DNA from: Orthonyx spaldingii
Taxonomy: Eukaryota > Chordata > Aves > Passeriformes > Orthonychidae
Direction: 5' to 3'
NCBI GenBank assembly: GCA_013397795.1
Contig: VZTJ01005976.1
Span: 372,001-436,000, forward strand
Length of the DNA stretch: 64,000 nucleotides
The notes below the pieces were generated by a model. It made no database searches. It was not told where the DNA came from and saw nothing but the letters and a program-made list of their open reading frames with translations. Below, one piece after another: positions 14,300-23,489 of this stretch (position 1 is the stretch's first letter; the number at the start of each line of letters is the position of its first letter). The position numbers and the translations under genes were made by a program.

Positions 14300-14309
14300 G
14301 TTATGTAAC
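14300..14309 (+). promoter_or_regulatory. Perfect D-box / PAR-bZIP (NFIL3, DBP, HLF, TEF) site
   Basis: GTTATGTAAC fits the E4BP4/PAR-bZIP consensus RTKAYGTAAY at all ten positions. It is the only AT-rich decamer in a very GC-rich stretch and lies 15 bases upstream of an inverted CCAAT box and 31 bases before the gap. In clock-controlled genes such sites mediate circadian input; here that is inference. Confidence 0.5.
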
Positions 14310-14323
14310 GGCCGCGCGCCGCC

Positions 14324-14328
14324 ATTGG
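14324..14328 (-). promoter_or_regulatory. Inverted CCAAT box (ATTGG)
   Basis: ATTGG in the context GCCATTGGCC matches a reverse-orientation NF-Y box. NF-Y boxes usually lie 60-100 bases upstream of the start site, which would place the ZNF706 start inside the unsequenced gap. Confidence 0.55.
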
Positions 14329-14340
14329 CCGGTGCTGCCC

Positions 14341-14674
14341 NNNNNNNNNNNNNNNNNNNNNNNNNNNNNNNNNNNNNNNNNNNNNNNNNNNNNNNNNNNN
14401 NNNNNNNNNNNNNNNNNNNNNNNNNNNNNNNNNNNNNNNNNNNNNNNNNNNNNNNNNNNNNNNNNNNNNNNNNNNNNNNNNNNNNNNNNNNNNNNNNNNN
14501 NNNNNNNNNNNNNNNNNNNNNNNNNNNNNNNNNNNNNNNNNNNNNNNNNNNNNNNNNNNNNNNNNNNNNNNNNNNNNNNNNNNNNNNNNNNNNNNNNNNN
14601 NNNNNNNNNNNNNNNNNNNNNNNNNNNNNNNNNNNNNNNNNNNNNNNNNNNNNNNNNNNNNNNNNNNNNNNNNN
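14341..14674. other. Assembly gap (334 N) inside the CpG island
   Basis: The 334 unknown bases lie at the densest CpG point, between the CCAAT box and a G-quadruplex motif. The gap probably hides the core promoter and all or part of the non-coding first exon. The N count may be an estimate rather than a measured length. Confidence 0.99.
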
Positions 14675-14696
14675 CGGTCGCTGCGCGCCGCAGGCC

Positions 14697-14717
14697 GGGC
14701 CCGGGCCGGGGCCGGGG
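14697..14717 (+). promoter_or_regulatory. G-quadruplex motif at the right edge of the gap
   Basis: Four G-runs (GGG, GGG, GGGG, GGGG) are separated by C-only loops of 3, 2 and 2 bases. This fits the canonical G3+N1-7 quadruplex rule with short loops. It starts 23 bases after the gap. Besides a possible promoter role, such a structure readily explains sequencing drop-out here. Confidence 0.7.
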
Positions 14718-14850
14718 CGTCCCTGGCGGAGCGGCAGCCGGAGCCCTTCGCCCCCGGCCGGCGGCCGGGGGGGCCGTGGTGCCTCGAGCTGTTGCTCTGT
14801 GTCTCTGGAAGCGACCGCGGAAGCAGCTGTCGGAGTCCAGTTTTAGGACT

Positions 14851-17406
14851 TGAAACTCCGCTCGGGTTCTGGTTACTTACAAGGAGATGACCCCGTGTGA
14901 GGCATGGCTGTGCTGCGGGTTTCAGCCGCGCTTCCCGACAGTGCCCGTGCTGCTGCTGCTGTTATGATTTGGCAGCAAAAAATCCTGTTACGGTTTGGCA
15001 GCAGATTTTTTTCCGTGTGTTCGGTTTCCTGCGTGCTCGCGCGTTCTTTATTTGGAGACAGCAGGCTGGTCTGCTGGACTCTGTGAGGGTGTGCCTGATA
15101 GGGAAGACAACACTTACCTGTGTTGTGCAATTGAAATTACTGATTTGGCCTTGTAGATGAACTCATTCTTTTAAACGGTTAATCTTTGGGATTAGTTTTT
15201 CTGTCACTTTCTTAGAATAGTAATAGTCTAAATCTTAATGTTCTCTGTTTCAGAAACACTCTGTGTTTCAGCTGTATTAATGTAACTTGTAGTATTTAAA
15301 CTCTCATAATTTTGGTCTCGGCAGTGTATGGTGGTTGGTATTTTTGAGCGAATGTTTCTGGTCATGTCTTCTTGTCTGTGACTTAACTAAAACCAGCAGT
15401 TGCCAAGTACATAAAAGCTCAGTGTGGTTGGCTGTTGTAATGTAGTAAAATACAAAGTCATGTGCAAACACTTTGTTAAAAGAATTCTTTTTCGTTACAT
15501 CTGAGTACTTTCTGTCAGGAACCCTCTGACTTCTGGATGATTGCTGTAATACCGGTAAAATGGTAAAATAGAAATGAAATAAAATCCACTGTTCCTTCTA
15601 GTGTTTGCAAAGCTATTGGCACTAATCTTCTTGGGGTTTTTTTTCATTTTAAGTGAGAATCCAGTGTTCTGGTTTAGCCATGCTGTATATAAACAGTGTG
15701 ACCATGTGTATAAACAGTGTGCCATGCTGTATATAAACACCCCTGGCTGGGGTGTTCTGAAGTAGTTGTACCATCCAGTGAAACAAGACTGGCACTTTTA
15801 GTCTTACTAATATTTGGAGTTGTGTCTTTTGAAAACTGTTGGACGCCACACGTATTTCTACTTGCTTGTTGATGGAATTTGTGTTGTGTTCAATTTGATT
15901 AGCTGTATGGACTTCTCAATTCTCTTTTAGAGAAACCAGTGGGGGGAGAGGAGGGAACACTGGAGATGTAGTGCAGTATTTCTGCAGAGGGTTACGTGGT
16001 GGTGTTCGATGCCATGAAAGAACCGGATTGTGGCCTCAGAGGTGCATCTCAATCCACAAGAGCTGTTCTGAGTCTCAGGGCCCTTGTTTTGCTCACACGT
16101 TAGGCACATGTCCAAAAATTCCCACAATACCAGTGAATTTTCACATGTTGTTGATGTTTCATAGAAACTTCACTTTCATAAGGGTTTTTAATACATATTT
16201 ATTAGAGGTCAGTCAGTGTTCGGATAGGCCTTTCTCTCACAGCGGGAGGCCGCCTGTCCTGGTGGGAAGGATTGCCTGACAGGCCTGATGTAGCCATGCA
16301 GTGTGTCTGTCTCACAAGTACCAAACTCCAGGCAAGTGCCCAGAGGGGCGGTGACCAAGCAGCTGCCCTCCTGGGAACACGGGACTTTCCTGGTTGTCCT
16401 GAGAACAATGGACTTCGCTGGCTGTCCTGTGCTTGGGCAGTCAGTGTTGTGCTTCTGAGAGAGCCACACAGCTGAACCGTGCGTGGGCCATGAGGGACTG
16501 AGAGAGACAATAGCAGAAATTGGGCTGCTGGGTTATATAACTACACTGAATCCTGCTCTGTTGGTGTGCCCAGATCCTATCTGGTGTCTGCTCTGGGGGT
16601 GGGGTGCAGGCTGAATTGGGTGTCCTGGTGGGCTGAGTGAAATGTGATGTCTTGATGCTCCTGGAATTGTGACATTTTTGTCTCATTTTGTCTTCCGGCA
16701 GACTTTGTAATAGCATATGGCAATAGCATTTGCTTCCTTTGTGCTCCTGTGTTATATGGAGTAATGTCTTCTGATGGGGGCAGTCGTTTTTCATTCCAAG
16801 AAATCGTATGCACTTAAATGTGGCTGAAAATAAAAATACAATGGCCACCTGTAAAAATCACCTTCAGTAAAAGGGGTGACCTACTGGTTTCGCTGTTCCC
16901 AACTTCAAAGCACCTCACAAGCACCTAGAACAGAAGACAATAATATACCTTGGGTAATACTTCGATTTGCCTTTCTTGAAACTTATTTCAAGTTCCAGAG
17001 ATAAAGGTTGAGTCTTAAGCTTTAATTAAAAACAAACAAACAACAAAACCCCTGGATATTTCTGTGCCTTTTGAAATAGGGAATAAGTTTGTATTAACTG
17101 TAAAGGAAACTTTTATTTATTCTGGCTATTGAAAATACTTTTCAAGAGTAGAGCTTGGATCTTAGTAGACAAAGAAACCTTAGAATGGCCTAATAATTCT
17201 GGTGTGTATTTTAAGAATGATACCAGACCCAGAAGCTTTACATAATGAAGAGCTCGAACAGATGTCTGTTGTGTTTGAGTTACGGGAGTTGTAGGCCTTG
17301 TGGACAGAGCACATGACTGCATTGTGCTCATGGTTACGGCTCCTCAGTCAGATAGCAGCATTAGTTTCTCATGTTTGTAGACTAAATGTCTTCTTTTTGT
17401 TTGTAG
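14851..17406 (+). other. Presumed ZNF706 intron 1 (5'-UTR intron)
   Basis: No coding exon is recognisable between the island and the acceptor at 17406. The right end is a clear 3' splice site: a T-rich tract ending in TTTGTTTGTAG. The left end is unknown because the first-exon donor may be in the gap or in the 14.85-15.1 kb stretch, where candidates such as CT|GTGAGG near 15079 are weak. The intron contains a tandem repeat with TATA-like cores at 15678-15740. Confidence 0.6.
15678..15740 (+). repeat. Three-copy tandem repeat with TATA-like cores
   Basis: Three units lie head to tail at 15678-15701, 15702-15721 and 15722-15740. Each starts CCATG and contains a TATAAAC core; copies 1 and 3 carry the longer TGTATATAAAC, while copy 2 lacks four internal bases. 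The repeat sits in ZNF706 intron 1 about 0.85 kb beyond the CpG island. The short minus-strand open frames across it are an artefact of the repetition. Confidence 0.85.
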
Positions 17407-17543
17407 ATATGGCTCGTGGACAGCAGAAGATTCAGTCGCAGCAGAAAAATGCCAAAAAGCAAGCTGAGCAAAAAAAGAAACAAGGACATGATCAGAAGGC
17501 TGCAGCCAAGGCTGCCTTGATATACACCTGCACTGTCTGTAGG
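17407..17543 (+). other. ZNF706 first coding exon with its splice sites
   Basis: The exon opens after the acceptor TTTGTTTGTAG and has only two untranslated bases (AT) before the start codon. The base at -3 of the start context therefore comes from the upstream exon, and +4 is G. It closes at AGG|GTAAGA, a strong 5' splice site at a codon boundary (phase 0). An in-frame ATG at 17298 is upstream of the acceptor, so it is intronic and was not used. Confidence 0.9.
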
Positions 17544-18847
17544 GTAAGAGGAACTGATATCAAAATAATATTGTAGGGAGAGGTCTGTCTTCCTGCCTAG
17601 AACAGGAATTTTAGAAGATTTTATAGTGGAAACTAAAATACTTAAGTGGTTGTCTAGCTTGTTGCTATAAGAAGCATTTGCATCTGTTATGTGACTTGCT
17701 TGCATATTACTCAGCTGTATTGATACTTGAGATAGAAAATCTGAGAGGTCATGTAAAGGTCTGATTTGAGTAGTTATTTTGCCTTTTGTATTACAGTGGT
17801 CTCATGTGCTGTTAGTATGAGATAGAAAATGTAAAAAGTATGAGGTAGAGTCCATGTGGAGTGTTTAGTCTCCACATGGAAACATTTTCTTTGTGATGGA
17901 ATTGACCTGTCTTGGAATCAGTGGTTACTGATGTTGCTGTAGAGAGGAGAAAAGCAGTGGTGCCAAAAGCTTTAATGTAAGCTTGAAACACAGTAACTTT
18001 TGCTAGAATAATTTACTTGACAAGAAAACAGAAATGTGAGTACTAATCAGATTGTACTTTTCCTACTGGCTGGTTTTCCTGAATGCTTATTTTGGAGATG
18101 AAGGATAAACTTGCCATTTTCACTTCAATGGTCAGTCCCAGAATAGATCTGCCACTTTAAATGTCTTCAGTAAGATTCCAAATTAAGAGTTGCTTACTTA
18201 AGTCCTTATAACCAGCTCCTCTTGTTGTGAAATCAGGCTATTGTATCAGTCGCTTTGGGCAGTTGATGCCTGCAACTGTGTAATAGCAAAGGTCTGAGAT
18301 AGCTTGTGCCAAGTAGAGACTCAGTTCATGCCATACAACTTTGTGGCCTATTGGTAAACTAAAGAAATAGCTTTCATAAAGTTTTGGTTCTGAAAAGGAT
18401 AACTGTTTATCTTTAAGGTGTTGAAAAAGAAAATGATAAGGAAGTAGGTTTTGCACCAAAGCAGCCTGTGAAGTGTAAGATGTGCAGGGAGATACCTAGC
18501 CAGAACGACACCATTGATGGACATGCCAAAACAAGCGTGATGGTAGTGCTTAAAAGCACCTCTGAAAATAGGTGGTTAAATACTCTGTCTTACCCTGCAG
18601 CTAAATTAGTGGTGCTTCTGTCCCTAGAGCAGTGTCATCAAGGAGGCACGTGGCTTCTGGGGAAAGAAAATAACCTACAGCAAGGATTAGGTTTTGTAGT
18701 ATTATTTAGCTCTTGTACTGTGCATAAAGTTTAATGTCTCTCTTTAATCAGACTCAAATGCCGGATCCCAAGACCTTCAAACAGCACTTTGAAAGCAAGC
18801 ATCCTAAGACTCCACTTCCTCCAGAATTGGCTGATGTTCAGGCATAA
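17409..18847 (+). CDS. ZNF706: ZNF706, small single C2H2 zinc-finger protein (join 17409-17543 and 18752-18847)
   Basis: Two exons join in phase 0 to encode 76 residues plus a stop at 18845-18847, the full length of vertebrate ZNF706. Residues 1-35 form a basic, glutamine/lysine/alanine-rich 4F5/SERF-like segment beginning MARGQQKIQSQQK. Residues 38-62 form one zinc finger with ligands C41, C44, H57 and H62 (C-X2-C-X12-H-X4-H). The tail is proline-rich, PKTPLPPELADVQA. The intron splits the finger just after its two cysteines. The start was chosen because the acceptor lies two bases upstream and the N-terminus matches the family. In mammals ZNF706 has been reported to repress KLF4 and promote embryonic stem cell exit from self-renewal, and its N-terminus resembles SERF amyloid modifiers; those roles are known for orthologues, not shown here. 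Transcription probably starts in the CpG island at about 14.3-14.7 kb. No truncation or missing ligand is seen. The identification is very secure. Confidence 0.97.
17544..18751 (+). other. ZNF706 intron between the two coding exons (1,208 bp)
   Basis: The donor is AGG|GTAAGA and the acceptor is a pyrimidine-rich tract ending TTTAATCAG. It is a phase-0 intron interrupting the zinc finger between the cysteine pair and the histidine pair. It contains a perfect 11-bp hairpin at 17851-17880. Short open frames within it have no recognisable product. Confidence 0.92.
17851..17880 (+). repeat. Perfect 11-bp stem hairpin in the ZNF706 intron
   Basis: TCCATGTGGAG and CTCCACATGGA are exact reverse complements separated by an 8-base loop (17862-17869). 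Both arms contain an E-box (CATGTG/CACATG). The hairpin would form in the pre-mRNA, about 310 bases after the donor. It is too short for a typical pre-microRNA. Confidence 0.75.
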
Positions 18848-18859
18848 AGTTGTCTACAG
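18752..18859 (+). other. ZNF706 second coding exon with stop codon and short 3' UTR
   Basis: It carries codons 46-76, including the two zinc-binding histidines. The stop codon ends at 18847, followed by 12 untranslated bases and a donor-like CTACAG|GTCATT. The acceptor side is unambiguous; the 3' donor is weaker (C at +3), so retention of the following intron is possible. Confidence 0.8.
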
Positions 18860-19483
18860 GTCATTATCTTAATTTTTAATTAATTATCTGAGAAAGGTGT
18901 ATTATAAATTGGGTTTTTTTACCACCAACAACTGGGACTTAAAACTTGCTTCAGTTCTTTTAATATGAAAACCACTGTAGGTTAAAGTTATACCCCTGAA
19001 TTGTTAAAAATAGAAGAAAGAAGCAAGTTAGTTCTTACATGGGTGAAATGGCTGTGGCATTTCACTGTGCCTGGAGGTTGTTTTAAAAGGGATTAATGTT
19101 ATTTCAAATGGTCATTCTTAGTGGTGTAGGAATACTTCATTATTTAGTTCTTGCTTTGAAATGTTAGTTTTGCTTTGAACAAAATACTTAAATATACTCT
19201 GTCTGTTGCTACAAAGCATGTAATAGAAACAGTCATTTAGTATATTTCCAACAACTGAGCCTTTTCATTACTGAAGCTATGCAAGTGAATGCAGAAAAAT
19301 CTGAATTTCTGTGTTAACTGTAGAAGAGATTTCCCAGTAGCCAGTTGTTAGGCTGTAACTGAAAGTGGTTATAATAAAAGGTTGAAATAAGGTAAGAAGC
19401 AGTAGTATGGTATTTCATTCATGCAGAGGTAAGCAGCATTGTGTAATGGTTCAGCTTAACCGAGTTGTTCTTGTTTTTTATAG
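18860..19483 (+). other. Probable intron within the ZNF706 3' UTR
   Basis: It is bounded by GTCATT at 18860 and a good acceptor (GTTCTTGTTTTTTATAG) ending at 19483. The stop codon is only 12 bases from this junction, so the spliced mRNA should not trigger nonsense-mediated decay. If unspliced, this stretch is simply 3' UTR. Confidence 0.6.
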
Positions 19484-19785
19484 GTGAAGTCATGACACCT
19501 ATTGACTCTTCTACTGTCAGACCTTACATAACAAACCTGCAGCTGCTTTTCTAAAACTGTTGATCAGCAAAAATGAAGGGGCTACAGAAACATTCATATT
19601 TTTATGCTGTTCCCTCTTGGGCTTCATGCAAAGACAATTCTGTGTAAATGTACAGTTGTGCCCTATTTGGAAATCCTAAAAAATCAGTCCATACTTGTTA
19701 TAAAAAATTTTTTACAATTGTAATTATATTGATGTTCATATTGTGTAAAATAACTCACTTAATAAAGTAGTACTTTGATTTTACA
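19484..19785 (+). other. ZNF706 terminal non-coding exon (3' UTR)
   Basis: It begins GTGAAGTCATGACACC after a strong acceptor and runs to about 15-20 bases beyond the AATAAA at 19761. It is AT-rich near the end, with no open frame. The end coordinate is approximate because the cleavage site is not visible. Confidence 0.65.
19761..19766 (+). terminator. Poly(A) signal AATAAA, proximal, ZNF706
   Basis: A canonical hexamer about 280 bases into the terminal exon. T/G-rich sequence (CTCCTTGTAG, AATTGTTTC) lies 35-55 bases downstream, suitable for cleavage-factor binding. It is the most likely main 3' end. Confidence 0.75.
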
Positions 19786-19848
19786 ATATCACAGATTAAC
19801 TCCTTGTAGAAATTGTTTCACCTTTCTGCATTATCTGCCTTATAAAAT

Positions 19849-19854
19849 AATAAA
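19849..19854 (+). terminator. Second poly(A) signal AATAAA downstream of ZNF706
   Basis: A second canonical hexamer 88 bases after the first. It could serve as an alternative ZNF706 3' end. Whether it is used cannot be judged here. Confidence 0.5.
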
Positions 19855-19869
19855 AAAGACAAAAGTGGA

Positions 19870-22800
19870 ATTTTCCCCATCCTGCCGAAACATGAGCAGT
19901 ATCATTCCACTGCAAGTAATGTACATTACAGTAAATTAATCTTAAAGTGGAGAGGGAAGCTGCTCAGATTTACTGTCCAGTGTGCTGCCTGCTTGAGCCC
20001 AGCCACTAGTGGTCAAGCTGATGGCTCAAGGTGCAGCACACCCCTGAGCAGCTGCATGAGAATAATGAGACTTCCTCCTACGTTTTTGTCCTATGTACTG
20101 GAGTCTTAAGTACTGCAAGCCATTCGAATGGAATTCCTTTACTGTGAGGGATCATGTTCCTTGAAGTCATTCACTGGTGGAACTCTGGTTATGCTTGTTA
20201 TCCTTTCTATTTAGGTAGATGGCTGAGGAAGCGTGAGAAGTGGCAGGATTGAAATGCTGGCTTGAAAATGCTTGCCAAATACTAGGTTAAGGCAACTCTG
20301 CTCTTAGTTGAAAACTGAATTTGAAAATATTTTTAATGATATTTTGAGCAGTCAATCACGCATGTTCCCCCTCAAATGTGTCTGGTTATTTCTCTCTTGA
20401 AGGAATACGTAAAACAGCCAGCCATTAATAACCTTCTTTCACAACCAGCTTAAAATAAGCCTGTTGGAAAAGAGCCAAAGTAACTAAAATAATGTGGGTA
20501 CTTAAAGAAATCGGATGTGATTAAAGTTGCATTGACAAGAAAAAGCTGGATAATAACTCTGGCCAAGAACATTTGAGCAGATAAACATAATTACCCCTAA
20601 AGTGTTCTGGGCTGTGTTCTAATCCCAGATGTACAGCACAAAAGTAGTGGAGAAACATCTGAATTGTGCTAGAAGGTCTACTATACAAAATCCCATCTTT
20701 GGCATTTTGGAGGGGACTTATTTAAGAGCTTTAGTTTTGACCCTGCAATAAGAAGCAGTGCTAGAATTGCTGTGATTTGTGGAGTTTACAACAGATGTAA
20801 AAATTCCAGCAGTCCAAGTAACCCTTGCTATGCAGCAGGACTATACATCTGACCTTCAAATGGCTTCCTAAAATCTAGGACCATAGTCTCAAAGACTCAT
20901 TCACTTAAAAGAATGCACTTGGTATTTTATTATATAAAGTCAAAACCTTTGTCTTCGTCCACTCATTTGCTCTTTATTGAACTACTTCTGTGAGACTAGC
21001 TTCCTGTCCTCTTTGCTGTGACAGTATCTCTGTAAATACTTACTTTGGCATAAAGTTTCTCTGTATTATAGTCACTCTGGGATAACCTGTATACCACTTA
21101 ACTTTTATAGATAATGTTATTCTCCTCAGCGTAATCCACTACTGCACTTGTACACCTGACATCAGAATGTAACGATTCATTTATTTTTCTTTATGGTTAT
21201 CAATACATACATCCTGACAAGCTGGCTCTACAAGGCAAGAAATCTGCTTTCAACCTTTGTGCTGTATTGGGGAGAGGTACTTCAATGTTCTAATGCTGTA
21301 GTTTGTCTGAAAATACGCTGAGTAGAAATGGAAAAGATGTTTCTCGCGCTGATTGGTATTTGATAATCTGGTTTTACTCTGGAAAATGTTTGGGGATGTA
21401 TCCCTATACACCCACCTTGGGCCTGAGGTGAAGTAAATGTTCTATTCCTTCAATTCAGATTGTGTAGCATTAAATAAAAGACTTGTTTCATAAACAATCT
21501 CTGTTAATGAGCACCTGAAAAGCTGGAAAGCTCCATCATTAGTGGGATGGTTACCTTCCGTTAGAATTGTATTTTCCAAACTCTTACGATGCTCAAATTG
21601 AAAATACCCTATGAAATGATGGGGTTTATGTGTTGGAAGGCAAGGATGATCCTCGGTTCAGTAAAATCCCCAGCTACAGTAACTGCCATCTGTATTATAG
21701 AAGTAAATGAAAGCTATGACTGAATTGGTGTAAAGGCTGTACTAAATATGGCAATAGTCCTCAGTTAGAATACCTGCAATACTCGTTGTACCTAAAAGAT
21801 CAGAGGAAGGACTAGTTCTCCATCATCTCTTCCTGATCTGAAAGATAGCACACCCTGGTACCTGGCTAAAGACACAGCTGTGCATTGTAATGTGTCTGAT
21901 TAAAGAGAATTAAAAATGTAAAACGTAAAATGTCATATTTCCTGCCTGCTTTTAATAATCAAGCGTTGCTGCACCTAGGAAATTAATTTCCTGGCTGTGG
22001 ACAGCCATGTAACTTGAAGCTAACTGTGCAAGAAAGAAAAATAGTATTCCCTTGAGAAAGATTCATTTTTGTGCAGAGTCAGCGTTTGGGTAAAGGGCTC
22101 TTACTGTGTCAGTATGGACATCAGCTGTCATGGATATTTGTGGAGCAACTTTAAGAGGGATTTTGGATTTTCAGAAGCCCACATCTGGGAATCTCTTTAA
22201 GCAGCATCTGAAACCACATTTTAAACGAGGCTTAAAATATTCTGAAGAAAAGTCTCACTTTAGAACAGAGAGTAAGAAGTTAGCAGGTGTGGCTATGATG
22301 AGACCATCTTGGGGACTACTGAGTAATCAAGAACAGTTTTGCAATTTTTGTTACTCAGACTTACTTAGGCTTATTTCTGTACCTCTGCTTTACCTATCTA
22401 AGGGCCTCTGGTTTCTTGCTATCAAAAAACTGTGTGAAAAATCCAAGATAGAAGTTGAAGACAGTTGCTGTGTAGCCTTAGGGAAATAGTTTATGCAGTG
22501 CTCTTGAAACATCCCTGGAGACCATCCCTTTTGGTTATTTGCTGAAAACACTTCAGCTCAAGTAAAGCTAATGACCACAGGCTGTTTACAAACCACATAG
22601 TAATGAAGAAATTTGTGGAAATTCTGTAAACTATACAGAACTATTTTCCCATCTTGATAAGAAGAGCTAATAGGTGGAATGTCTTTTATCATCAAGTACT
22701 GATAGGCTTTCCCATTTCCACAGAAACAAGTTGGGAATTACTGGGCTTTACTAGGTGTGATCTTCCAGGGTCTGACAAAATTTTTTTAGTCCTGTAGGAT

Positions 22801-23470
22801 CCACAAGCAAAGTAAAGGTCAGTTTGTGTTTCTGTCTACCCAGCCACCTTCTGTAATTTGTGGGCCTTTGATTTACCTGTTTAGAACCTTGCAGGTTTTG
22901 CAGTGGACTTTGAATTCAGCTCCACAACTCACTTTGCACTGGTGTTCAGTGTGTGATTTTACATATCCTGTAGCATCATCAGCGGTTTTGCTCTAGTCCA
23001 GACAGTGGAAGGGTGTCAAGTGCTGTCTGTGGAATTTTTCTGTTCATTTTTAAAATTATTTTGAAATCTTTTAATACACTGTCTATTATGTTACAGGTTT
23101 TGTATAGATAAGGCACAATAGAAACTCAGTGAGGGAGTTGCGTTGTCTTGGTAGCTTTCAAAAAAAAGTAGATTAGGTTGCGTGTATGTTTTATAATTCT
23201 CTTACGTAGCTTTTCGTGCTGGGGTTCCTGGGAAAGGAGGAATCTATAGTTGTCCCAATGTAGTTACCTAACTGTTCAAGCTGTGTCTCAGCTTTTTCAG
23301 GAAATATGGCACAGCTTTCCTCTGAGAAGTATTGTCCATTAAATATATAAAGCTAAGGTCCATGCAGCACTTTGATGGCATGGCAAACGTATTTTTGTGT
23401 TCCTTCTTTGTAGCTGTTACAAAATCCCAGTGTGCAAAGTGTGGCTGAAAGCTGGAGGTCTTTCAGAGGA
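19870..23470. other. AT-rich region downstream of ZNF706, no gene
   Basis: No open frame of 60 codons or more exists on either strand until one of 127 codons at 22106-22489, which has no recognisable homology. An isolated AATAAA at 21473-21478 could end a long alternative ZNF706 3' UTR, or be chance in AT-rich DNA. A 14-bp palindrome lies at 19916-19929. No repeat family was recognised. Confidence 0.6.
19916..19929. repeat. Perfect 14-bp palindrome GTAATGTACATTAC
   Basis: The sequence equals its own reverse complement across all 14 bases. It lies about 60 bases downstream of the second ZNF706 poly(A) signal. A dimeric binding site is conceivable but unproven. Confidence 0.75.
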
Positions 23471-23489
23471 CTATGGATTAAGGGAAATC

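Larger units (their letters stand above)
13870..14850. promoter_or_regulatory. CpG island, presumed ZNF706 promoter and first exon
   Basis: The sequence changes abruptly from about 45% GC intergenic DNA to very GC-rich, CpG-dense sequence, continues on both sides of an assembly gap, and returns to ordinary composition by about 14.9 kb. It lies about 2.6 kb upstream of the first ZNF706 coding exon and on its 5' side, as expected for a housekeeping-type promoter. A MEF2 site, a GC box, a D-box and an inverted CCAAT box lie left of the gap, which suggests the start site is inside or just right of it. Long apparent open frames here come from high GC content and from the N run, not from genes. The transcription start and first-exon donor cannot be fixed from this sequence. 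Confidence 0.85.

Noticed and set aside
13779..14853. Long open frames across the CpG island (355 and 173 codons on +, 176 and 132 on -)
   Set aside because: They exist because GC-rich DNA lacks stop codons and because 334 N are translated as X. The protein is Pro/Arg/Gly-rich with no family resemblance and all strands are open together.
17298..17408. Upstream in-frame extension of ZNF706 from ATG at 17298
   Set aside because: It crosses the splice acceptor TTTGTTTGTAG ending at 17406. The family N-terminus begins MARGQQK at 17409.
17544..17576. Read-through of the ZNF706 open frame past 17543
   Set aside because: It follows the strong donor AGG|GTAAGA. The correct continuation, TQMPDPKTFKQHF, is at 18752.
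17382..17705. Antisense open frame of 107 codons over ZNF706 exon 2
   Set aside because: It is a shadow of the real gene on the opposite strand with no recognisable domain.
22106..22489. 127-codon + strand open frame
   Set aside because: No domain, family or flanking splice signals were recognised. The length is within chance for 64 kb of sequence.
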